Both the position numbers and the translations under genes were made by a program. Positions 46,864 through 58,900 of a stretch of 64,000 nucleotides of DNA are shown here, one piece after another. Below the pieces are notes generated by a model. It was not told where the DNA came from and did no database searches. It saw only the letters and a program-made list of their open reading frames with translations. The stretch's first letter is position 1, and each line of letters opens with the position of its first letter. The DNA comes from Anisus vortex (lineage: Eukaryota; Mollusca; Gastropoda; Planorbidae), in the NCBI GenBank assembly GCA_949126835.1, contig OX421501.1, positions 496,001 through 560,000 on the forward strand, written 5' to 3'.

Positions 46864-49566
46864 AAAACAATTATTTTTTTATTGAACTCTTTTATGATTG
46901 ATCAAAAAATGTTGTCAGTATTGTTGTAACTATTGGTTGATCTCATTTTACATTCACAATGCATTTCCATACACTGTCCACATTTCCCACAAACTTGCAA
47001 CTCAATCATTGCCACATACTGTTATTGTCCAAATTAAAGTTTTTCACATTCTTTGTTTTTATACACAGTCCAAATTAGTATCCATACCATTACTAACTTC
47101 AATAGAATTTGTCCTATACAATTTTACCAAATTGTGGTTGTTCCTGTATAGTTTTAAAGAAATATTTAATAAGATCAAAGTGTGACTATTTGACTAAACA
47201 ATTCAATGTTTTTATCTCTAAAGATGTTTTATTTTAAATGTTTATTTAGCATTGAATGTTTGTGTTTAAGTACTGAATTTTTAGTGTTTGGTGTTTCTTT
47301 ATTGATCAATTTTTATGTTTTTATTTGGACATGTTTGTTATACAAGTAATAAAATTAATACATTTATTGGCAGTGGGTTTTGTACATTATTTCAGCCAGA
47401 CACAGAGTAAATACACAGAGTGGTGAATACAAAGTTTGCCAAAATGTAATTTATAATAGATAAAAAAACGTGCCATTAACCCTTGGTCCACCGACCTACT
47501 TCTTGCTATGAATACCTTCATTACTGGTTAATATTTTACTAATTACTCCCCACGGCCCCGACTTTATTTTAGAATTGCTAAAACATCAATAGGGTTCAGA
47601 AATAAAAAATTTTTTTTTTTTTTAAAAGTAATAACATGTATTGTAGTTGTAGAGAGTAAAATGTTTTAAACAACTATCTTATTAGAATAATCTAATTCTT
47701 AAAATAATTCTATTCATTATCCGAAATCAACAAAGTTCAATAAGTAGTAAGTAGTTTATTCAATGTATTTGTATTCAACAGTTTCAAAATATAAAATTAC
47801 CTTTTACAAAAAATGTAATAACCATGCTCAGTAGACAGATAATAGAATTATATTTAGTTATAGAAATGATGGACATTTTTCAAGTAGTGAAAAAAACTTT
47901 GAAGAGAAGGAAGTCAACTCTGCAATGAAATTTAAAGTAGCTTGAAATTCCAGGGACAAATGCATTCAAAAGTAGAGCTGTAAGATTATTTCTAGAAACC
48001 ATTAAGACATTTAATTTGTTCTACAACTAGCAGAATACGGGACAGAATAAATCAATTTATTAAAATAATGGCACAACTGTCTGAAGCCTCGAACACTCCA
48101 GCTTGAGACCCATTGGTCGCTCCAGATACACCCTACAATGGGCATGTGTGGTCAAACCAGCTTGATGCTTGGTGTCATTCACTTTCTACTTCTAAATTAA
48201 TTAGGTGGGCCTCTTGATATAAAGCTTTTCACAACAGCAATAGAGCAGTGCTGCTGTTAGAGTTAGACTACAGTGCCACAGTTTATGCATCCATGTAGCA
48301 AACTGTAATGTCCCAGCTTCTACTTGTTGCTAAAGTAATGTCCCAGCTTCTACTTGTTGCTAAAGTACTGTCATAGCTTCTACATGCATGTACAAATTGA
48401 AATAGTTAAAATTGTTTAAAAATTACTCAGTAAAATATCAAAATAAATGCAAATATGTCCATAAATGTACAATTAAAGGCCAACAAGAAGGTCCAATTGG
48501 TGTTGATATAAAACAGATTTCATCATAAACATAAATAAATTTGACATTACAAATCTAGTCATTTACTATATACTAATAATTCAAGGAGTCTAAAAATTGA
48601 AATTATTGCCTCAAAATTGCATCATTCTGTTGGGGTAAATGTTAAAAATATTTTATGAATAAACAATGTTTCCAACTAACATTCTTGTCATATACACAAA
48701 CAAATGGTAGTGGTAGAACACTCTAAAAACACCATAAAATTGATGTATGATCATTATAATGTATTTAAAAATAAGGTGAACATTTATTTACTCTCAATGA
48801 TTACGTAAGGTTAAAATATTTCAATAGAATAACTTCCAAGAATCAAAAGTCTCACAGTTGTTTGGTTTCTTTCACAAAACATAAATTCATTTTAAAGTTG
48901 GCAACAGTTCTTTACAAAATCAAGTCATTTTTTTTACTCAACATGGAAACTTGAATCAATGGTACATAACTCTCTGATACAGACTTGAATCAATGGTAAA
49001 TAACTCTCTGATACAGAATTAGGCCCAAGGGCCTTAAGCAAGGAGAAACTTTTACTAGGTATTTAATGTAGCTATAATATATAATGAAGTTTTCTTTTTC
49101 TTTAAGCTAAATAATTTTCACCATTTTCCCCTATAAAGTTCACATTTGGCCTCAGGGAAAACTCTCAACTGTTTGCTACAGAATGTTATTGGAATTATTT
49201 TTACATTTGGCCATCAGAGTGTATTTTATTGACTCTTTTCACTAAACTATATTTGAAAAATGACAAGAAACTTTTACTTTTAAAATGCTTGTATCAAAAA
49301 CAAGTTTAAACTCCTATACAAATTGTATGAAAAATATTTTCCTGCAGCACAGTGTCATCAAGCATGAAGGCCATTGATTTAATCACTGTGTTGTAAAATA
49401 TACAACAAGGCGACTATCACAATTGGTAAAAAACATATGCAGGTGACAAACGTAATAGAAATTTTTTTTTTAAATATGAGAGGCATTCATGTCAGTGAAT
49501 TCATTCTCCAGCAGGCAGTAGAGATTCATCATTCAGCCACTGAGTTCATTCTCTTCCATACTGATC
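46864..49566. other. Spacer between convergent genes
   Basis: Holds the 3' UTR of the RGG gene (a candidate AATAAA at 47348-47353), a dispersed repeat (47470-47720), two short duplications (48305-48370, 30 bp; 48945-49015, 34 bp) and the expected 3' UTR of the minus-strand CenH3 gene. No further gene is recognised. Confidence 0.6.
47470..47720 (+). repeat. Dispersed repeat, copy 2 of the 43.0-kb element
   Basis: Parallels 43030-43300 in block order, including CCGACCTACTT, TTTTACTAATTA, GACTTTATTT and AATCTAATTCTTAAA. Confidence 0.75.
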
Positions 49567-49719
49567 TCATGTAAAGTTGACTGGGTTAGTGTTAGTGTCA
49601 TAGTAGCCGCCAATCCTCATAGCTAGCCAAAGGTCTTTAGGCTGAAGTGTGACACGTTTTGCATGAATGCAGCATAAGTTGGCATCTTCAAATAGTCTCA
49701 CTAGGTAGGCCTCACATGC
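49567..49719 (-). CDS. CENPA: CenH3 exon 5 (alpha-2 end, alpha-3, C-terminus)
   Basis: 153 bases, acceptor CTCTTCCAG. Encodes [36 protein letters not shown], a 14-residue divergent tail and TGA. Confidence 0.93.
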   Translation of the reverse strand, partial: ACEAYLVRLFEDANLCCIHAKRVTLQPKDLWLAMRIGGYYDTNTNPVNFT

Positions 49720-52700
49720 CTGGAAGAGATCCAGACATCATTAGAACATCATTACATCGTTTAGACATAATTACATCATTTAGACATCACTACATCATTT
49801 AGGCGTCATTACATCATTGAGACATCATTAGATCATCTTTCAGACATCATACAGACATTACAACATATTTAAGACATTATTGCAATATCATTCAGACATC
49901 ATACAGTCATGACATCATCATATAGACCAGCGGTTCCCAAACTGGGGGGCGCGACCCCCTTGGGGGTCGAATGACCATTTTGCGGGGGTCGCCAAAGACT
50001 TTCGGAAAACGTATGTTTTTGATGGTCTTAGGAGCCGAAACACAGTTCATCTTTCCGTCTCCAAGCGAGTCCACCTACATGCAGATACATCAGCATACTA
50101 CGTGTAGGCTACTTGGCGTAATGACATCAATACAGGTGTATGTGACAAGGTCGGCACCATAATGCACTTATGCGGATCAGTAACACATGTGTAGAGAGTT
50201 GTGTTAAAAAGCCTCTTCTCTGTTAAAAGCAGCCATTGTGTTAAAAGCAGTAGTATTGGCGATAAAGCGACCGACACTTCATGAATATTTTGGAATTTAG
50301 TGTAGATTCTGTTCGGCCTGGATTTCAAAATAATTAGTGATCGGAGTAATCGGAGCTCACTTTATGATACATGGACAAATATTAGCAACAAAGACATTGC
50401 CACACCAGTTAAAGGAAGTAATATAAAGCGTCATAAGTTATGCCCTTTTGTAAAAACAAGATCTGCAACGAGTATGATGCTTCGAACAATGCTAGCTATT
50501 TCACACTTGTGAGATGATTGTCGAGAGAAATTAAAACTTGTTTCTTTTAGTTTCATGGTGAACTAGTTTTTTTTAAAATATATTTTATATCAGAAAGCAA
50601 GACTGCTTTTTGAAGCACTTTTCGGCGATTAAAGTGAACTGCAGACAATAATTTACTTGGTTGACATTTTGTCGTCTTGAATGAGTTAAATTTATCAATG
50701 CAAGGAGGAAAATATAACATATCATAATTTATCTAAAAAGATCCGATCATTCCAAATGAAATTTAGCTTTTGCATAAAAAAATTAGATGAAAATGAAATG
50801 TATATGCTGTCTATTTCAAGCCCCACGAAGAGGGTGTAAGTTTGTGTGTGTGTAGTTATTGCGCTGCGCCGGGGCCTATAAGAGTTTATCTTTGTAATAT
50901 TATTTGTAAGATCAATGCTGAAGTTTAGGAAAAGTTACATTAATTTAAATTAAAATCTGTACTTGATTAAAGTTTGAGAATAGGCTTGTAAGGTTGTGAA
51001 TGATATGATTACATTCTAATGGTAACTCTTATGGCAGTTTCATAAAATGGTCCACAGACCTTTTAAAAGATTCCTGACTTCTATAAACATATGTAATGCA
51101 AATAAATCATCTAGATTTGACTAGTATTGAAAAGTGGGATCGAACCGGCACTTTTTTTTCTCATGCGGCTCCTGGTCTACTTTATTTGCTTTCTTTGAAA
51201 ACCATGACAAAATGTTTACGATGATAAATTCTGTGAAATAACACTTTCACATGCTTGCAGCCGAAATTTCATGATACTTTCCAAATCTACCTGACACTAC
51301 ATATCTATGTACTTGCCAGAAGCCCATTCACAGTTTAAGATATTCTTGAGAAAGCACAAATGAGTTCATTGAGCGTTTTAACAACGATGCATAGAGAACT
51401 GTTTTCTATATAATGCCAGGTACAAAATTCTGAATCAAATGTTTGCAGTTATAAACTATTTTGACTGAGATTGTGTTGCGCCGTTTTCTTCCATTTCCAA
51501 CAAAATATCTTAGTAAACATGCTTTTCCACCTTGTTGGTTATCAAGTCTAAACACAGTATACTTATTGTTGGAGGTGAACTGCTTAGTTGTGCTCTTTCA
51601 AAGACTGCCCCAAGAATTTCTGAACTGATGAGAAATACGCAATGTCAACCATCACAATAGCTGACATTCGTGTTGTAATTAGAAATATAGGCCTAAGCTT
51701 AGACCTATACAGGTATCTTGCAATAGTGAATTACATTTGTTTTTATGTCTTCTTTTTTTAAATGATTAATCGCTATGCTTTAATTAGGTTCAATTTGTAA
51801 CAATAAAAATACATCCTGCATATTAGATATTTGCATTACAATTCATAACAGTCGCGAAATGCAGTAATAAACTAGAAACAAAATTATTAATTTTTTTATG
51901 GGGGGGGGGTCGCCAAAGCATTATAAACGGTATAGAGGGGTCGCGGCCTAAAAAAGTTTGGGAACCACTGATATAGACCTTATTACAACATCATTTAGTT
52001 GTAATTGCAAAAAATAACCCTTTAATATATCATAACAACATTCATACAGCATCAACTAATTCCCTTTATTCCCCTTGAACCAGTAAGTAAAACAAAGATA
52101 TAATTTCCATCACTTTCAAGTAGAAAGACCAGCAAAGTATTTCAACTATTGGGGATACTGTTGTACTAGAGTTCATTATTTTATTCTTTCAGCATTCTAG
52201 TATTAGTTAGACAGTTTAAGTTTGTAATTATATTGCTTATATATTAGAAAACTAAACTTCAAGCCTTACTTCAAGCTTGTACAAATGTAACAAGAACATA
52301 AGTTAGACCTATACTAGAATATGCATCTATTGAATGTTAACCATAAGGTACTAAATTGAAAAAATCTAAACCCACTCTGTTATTTTTCCAGTACTGAAAA
52401 GTTACAATGCCATGTCTAATAACTTTGTGATACTTACTTCCTACTGAAAAGTTACAATGCCATGTCTAATTACTGTGTGATACTTACTTCCTACTGAAAA
52501 GTTACAATGCCATGTCTAATTACTGTGTGATACTTACTTCCTACTGAAAAGTTACAATGCCATGTCTAATAACTGTGTGTTACTTACTTCCTGAAGGGCA
52601 CTAATTGCCATGGACTGCCAACATAAATTTCTCATACTGTCCCTGACAATAATCATACCAATTTCTCTCACCTGAAAAATGACATACAATGGTTTAGTTC

Positions 52701-55700
52701 ATCAAATGTAAAATAAAAGTTACTGCAAGGCCATTCATAACAAGAAAAACTACAAATCTTTCAGACACCATCTTAACATTTTACCCACTAGCTGGTTAAA
52801 TAACTCAAAGACATACTGTGATGAAGACACCAAGTTTAGCATTTAGTCCAACAAACAAAACATTTCTTCTATATATTATAAACACTACAACTCACCACTC
52901 TAGCAAAGGGTAATTTTCTTATAAGCAATGTTGTGGATTTCTGAAACTGTCTTATCTCCATCAGAGCCACAGTCCCAGGTCGCCGTCGTCTTTTTGGAGG
53001 AGAAACAGCAGGGTGAGATCTCCCTACCCCTAGTTAGAACAAAAACAGTTTTGAAACATCAGAATCTAAAACTGTCAAAATGGAGCAGGGTGAAGAACAA
53101 CTCAAAGACATCGTAGAGTGGACATTGAACAAACAAATAAAGACATCGTAGAGTGGACATTGAACAAACAAATAAAGACATCATAGACTGGACATTGAAC
53201 AAACAAATAAAGACATCATAGACTGGACATTGAACAAACAAATAAAGACATCATAGACTGGACATTGAACAAACAAATAAAGACATCATAGACTGGACAT
53301 TGAACAAACAAATAAAGACATCGTAGACTGGACATTGAACAAACAAATAAAGACATCATAGACTGGACATTGAACAAACAAATAAAGACATCATAGACTG
53401 GACATTGAACAAACAAATAAAGACATCATAGACTGGACATTGAACAAACAAATAAAGACATCGTAGACTGGACATTGAACAAACAAATAAAGACATCGTA
53501 GACTGGACATTGAACAAACAAATAAAGACATCATAGACTGGACATTGAACAAACAAAGAATGGTAGTCATAGGATAATTAATGTACTGTGTTATATGCTT
53601 TTTCTACATTTTTTATTTTCTTTCTGTAAATGTTAATAAATTTAGTGAATTAACTGTTGTCAGCTATTACATTTGTTATGGGTTAATATTCACTTGTATT
53701 TAGCTGTACAACAGTTTTCTTATATCAAAAATTTTTTGAATACACTTTCCATAATGGAAGAAGAAAGAAAGGGAAAAGTGCATGTTAGAAAATAGAATGA
53801 CAAGTGTAAATAGACCATGAGTACTGGTAAATAGAATGACAAGTGTAAATAGACCATGAGTACTGGTAAAAAAAAATGACAAGTGTAAATAGACCATGAG
53901 TACTGGTAAATAGAACGACAAGTGTAAATAAACCATGAGTACTGGTAAATAGAATGACAAGTGTAAATAGACCATGAGTACTGGTAAAAAAGAATGACAA
54001 GTGTAAATAGACCATGAGTACAAGTAAATAGAACGACAAGTGTAAATAAACCATGAGTACTGGTAAATAGAATGACAAGTGTAAATAGACCATGAGTACT
54101 GGTAAATAGAATGACAAGTGTAAATAGACCATGAGTACTGGTAAATAGAATGACAAGTGTAAATAGACCATGAGTACTGGTAAATAGAATGACAAGTGTA
54201 AATAGACCATGAGTACTGGTAAATAGAATGACAAGTGTAAATAGACCATGAGTACTGGTAAATAGAATGACAAGTGTAAATAGACCATGAGTACTGGTAA
54301 ATAGAATGACAAGTGTAAATAGACCATGAGTACTGGTAAATAGAATGACAAGTGTAAATAGACCATGAGTACTGGTAAATAGAATGACAAGTGTAAATAG
54401 ACCATGAGTACTGGTAAATAGAATGACAAGTGTAAATAGACCATGAGTACTGGTAAATAGAATGACAAGTGTAAATAGACCATGAGTACTGGTAAATAGA
54501 ATAATATAAATAATGAAAAAACATTTAAAAATATTTAATTACAAGAATAAGACATGAACCTGTCTGTACATGACGGCACCAGCTGCTTATAAACTAATCT
54601 AACCATAGCACCATCCAGCACTCTTATAGAATGAATGTATCAGGATTATAGCACCATCCTGCACTCTTATATAATGAATGTATTAGGATTATAGCACTAT
54701 ACACCATCCTGCACTCTTATAAAACACTTTAATAATTTTCTATATTACGCTCCTTTTCTATTGGTCTTGCTACGGAACTAAATAAATTTTCTTATAAAAA
54801 TAATATAGTTGATCAGTTTGACTTTTACGCTTTTGGCACGCTGAATGATTCAAAATGATTGTAATAAATAAAATAGTTGAAATGCAATTTAAAGAAAAAA
54901 AATTACAAACAGCATAAATTGTGCTTCGTGGCTTGTTAATAAATAATTTTTTTCCCAAGAAATGCCCTTTTTCTTCCAAAATGGTCGTAGGGGGAGCAGC
55001 CGCTCCCCCCTGGCTATGCTACTGGAATGAATGTATCAGGATTATAGCACCATCCTGCATTCTTATATATATATAATATGTTGAAAATGAATGTATCAGG
55101 ATTATAGCACCATCCTGCATTCTTATATATATATAATATGTTGATAATGAATGTATCAGGATTATAGCACCATCCTGCATTCTTATATATATATAATATG
55201 TTGATAATGAATGTATCAGGATTATAGCACCATCCTGCATTCTTATATATATATATATAATATGTTGATAACAAATGTATCAGGATTATAGCACCATCCT
55301 GCACTGTTATATATATATATAATATGTTGATAACGAATGTATCAGGATTATAGCACCATCCTGCACTCTTATATATATATAATATGTTGATAATGAATGT
55401 ATCAGGTATATAGCACCATCCTGCACTCTTATATATATATATAATATGTTGATAACGAATGTATCAGGATTATAGCACCATCCTGCATTCTTATATATAT
55501 ATATATATATAATATGTTGATAATGAATGTATCAGGATTATAGCACCATCCTGCATTCTTATATATATATAATATGTTGAAAATGAATGTATCAGGATTA
55601 TAGCACCATCCTGCATTCTTATATATATATAATATGTTGATAATGAATGTATCAGGATTATAGCACCATCCTGCATTCTTATATATATATATAATATGCT

Positions 55701-55927
55701 GATAACGAATGTATCAGGATTATAGCACCATCCTGCACTCTTATATATATATATATAATATGTTGATAACGAATGTATCAGGATTATAGCACCATTCTGC
55801 ACTCATATAAATATATAATATGTTGATAACGAATGTATCAGGATTATAGCACCATCCTGCACTCTTATATATATATATAATATGTTGATAACGAATGTAT
55901 CAGGATTATAGCACCATCCTGCATTCT

Positions 55928-55959
<32 letters not shown>

Positions 55960-58900
55960 GTTGATAACGAATGTATCAGGATTATAGCACCATCCTGCAT
56001 TCTTATGTATATATATAATATGTTGATAACAAATGTATCAGGATTATAGCACCATCCTGCATTCTTATATATATATATAATATGTTGATAACAAATGTAT
56101 CAGGATTATAGCACCATCCTGCATTCTTATATATATATATAATATGTTTATAACGAATGTATCAGGATTATAGCACCATCCTGCATTCTTATGTATACAT
56201 AATATGTTGATAACGAATGTATCAGGATTATAGCACCATCCTGCATTCTTATATATATAATATGTTGATAACGAATGTATCAGGATTATAGCACCATCCT
56301 GCATTCTCATATATTTATAATATGTTGAAAATGAATGTATCAGGATTATAGCACCATCCTGCATTCTTATATATATAATATATTGATAATTAATGTATCA
56401 GGATTATAGCACCATCCTGCATTCTTTTATATATATATATATATATATATAATATGTTGATAACGAATGTATCAGGATTATAGCACCATCCTGCATTCTT
56501 ATATATATATAATATGTTGATAACGAATGTATCAGGATTATAGCAACATCATGCACTCTTATATATAACGAATGTATCAGGATTATCAAAATATGGTCCT
56601 CCACAAGACCAATAGACTGGAGTTTCTTTTTAATCACTTAAATATTGAATACTTTAACATCTTTGACGTGATAAGGCCTAAATATACAAATATGTCAAAG
56701 TATTTATAAATATATGTAGGGTCAATAGCATTTGACTATAATTGATACACCTAACAGCTACATTGGAGTATATTACGTTATAAATGTTAATGGATCAAAT
56801 CTATAGTGTTACTTGCTGTTGCCTAAAGGTTGGTCATATGAATTTGAAATTAAATATAGGAAAACAATCTTTAATAACTCTATAATCACACAAACTAACA
56901 AGGCAATACTATGACAAACACAACTGCTCTCTACCAAAGTTGTCAACACACTCCTCCATCTAACACACAACTGCTCTCTACCAAAGTTGTCAACACACTC
57001 CTCCATCTAACACACAACTGCTCTCTACCAAAGCTGTCAACACATCCTCCATCTAACACACAACTGCTCTCTACCAAAGTTGTCAACACACTCCTCCATC
57101 TAACACACAACTGCTCTCTACCAAAGTTGTCAACACACTCCTCCATCTAACACACAACTGCTCTCTACCAAAGCTGTCAACACACTCCTCCATCTAACAC
57201 ACAACTGCTCTCTACCAAAGCTGTCAACACACTCCTCCATCTAACACACAACTGCTCTCTACCAAAGCTGTCAACACACTCCTCCATCTAACACACAACT
57301 GCTCTCTACCAAAGCTGTCAACACACTCCTCCATCTAACACACAACTGCTCTCTACCAAAGCTGTCAACACACTGCTCCATCTAACACACAACTGCTCTC
57401 TACCAAAGCTGTCAACACACTCCTCCATCTAACACACAACTGCTCTCTACCAAAGCTGTCAACACACTCCTCCATCTAACACACACAAAAAACAGTCTAG
57501 CACATCATAATTTCTGACCAATAGGGGTGGGGGGAGTTAGGACAACACACAAGATGACCCAATAGACTGGTCATCAGGATCCAACTTTTTACATAACAAT
57601 AGCATCTACTGATTGTAAATTACAAGCCTGTATGTGTAATGCTAATAGCATCTACTTATTGTAAATTACAAGCCTGTATGTGTAATGCTAATAGCATCTA
57701 CTGATTGTAAATTACAAGCCTGTATGTGTAATGCTAATCAAGAGTTACCTTTTTTTGGTGGTTTCTTTTGGGCTGGTCTGGAAGAAGTACTACCACTTGA
57801 ACTTGCAGTTAAACTACTGCTGGAACCTTTAGAGTATTAAGTCAGTAATTACTACACAGGTCTTGAACATACAAATTGAGTGCTATTAAATCTAGTGATT
57901 TATTACTACAGGTCTTGAACATACAAATTGAGTGCTATTAAATCTAGTGATTTATTACTACAGGTCTTGAACATACAAATTGAGTGCTATTAAATCTAGT
58001 GATTTATTACTACAGGTCTTGAACATACAAATTGAGTGCTATTAAATCTAGTGATTTATTACTACAGGTCTTGAACATACAAATTGAGTGCTATTAAATC
58101 TAGTGATTTATTCTAACAAATAGTTTACAAAGCATTTTTACTAATTCTGTCATTTTTTCAATGCTATAGTTTAAATATATAGGCTAGTTCTTTGACTTAT
58201 CGAACAAGCAGACAAATATTTTCTACTAATCCTTAGACATGGGCCATGGGTTTACTGACTAGCAAAGCTATTAAATTTTATTGAACTGTATACCACTATG
58301 ACTATGTGCTACAACAGTCTTTAGTGTTTACTCGCAGTAACTAGAATGTATATATATATATATGTGACTAGTTTACGACATTTGACTAGCTAGAATTAAC
58401 ATCCTATAGTTATATTTTATAGATTCGTCGACATTTTACGTCTCGAGAGACGATCTATTTCCCTTGCAGGCCCTGATGTGGCTAAAGCGGCCAATTCTGG
58501 AAGTACAGGCTCGGTCATACTGGATGTAGATGAATGCAGTGGAGGGGACCATATTTTTCTCCACCTTCTTGTTCCTTGTGCGCTCCTCTCCTGCAACCCG
58601 GAACCTTCTTCGATTCCTGCCTTCCAGGTGGGCATATCCTGCGCCATGACCTCCCAACTGTTTGGGCCAATTTAGAGTTGCTTCATGTCTCTTTTACAGA
58701 CATCTGCAAATATCAGTTTTGGACATCCAGCAGGTCTCTAACGTTCCATAAAGGATGTCCTGCGGGAGTCAACCTTGTGGCATTCGGTGTACATGACCTA
58801 GCCAGCTGAGACGTCTGTTGCTGAGAGTAATGAGGGGATGTCTACTCTTCATACCATCTTCTGTCTAGAATACATCTGAGACACCTGAGGTGAAAAGTGT

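Noticed and set aside
53700..54524. Minus-strand 274-codon repetitive frame, possible secreted repeat protein
   Set aside because: A 39-bp minisatellite; two frames are open at once and no unique coding sequence flanks it.
52385..58115. Arrays around the CenH3 gene as centromeric satellite
   Set aside because: Similar minisatellites fill introns of the other two genes, arrays are short and all different; nothing links them to a centromere.
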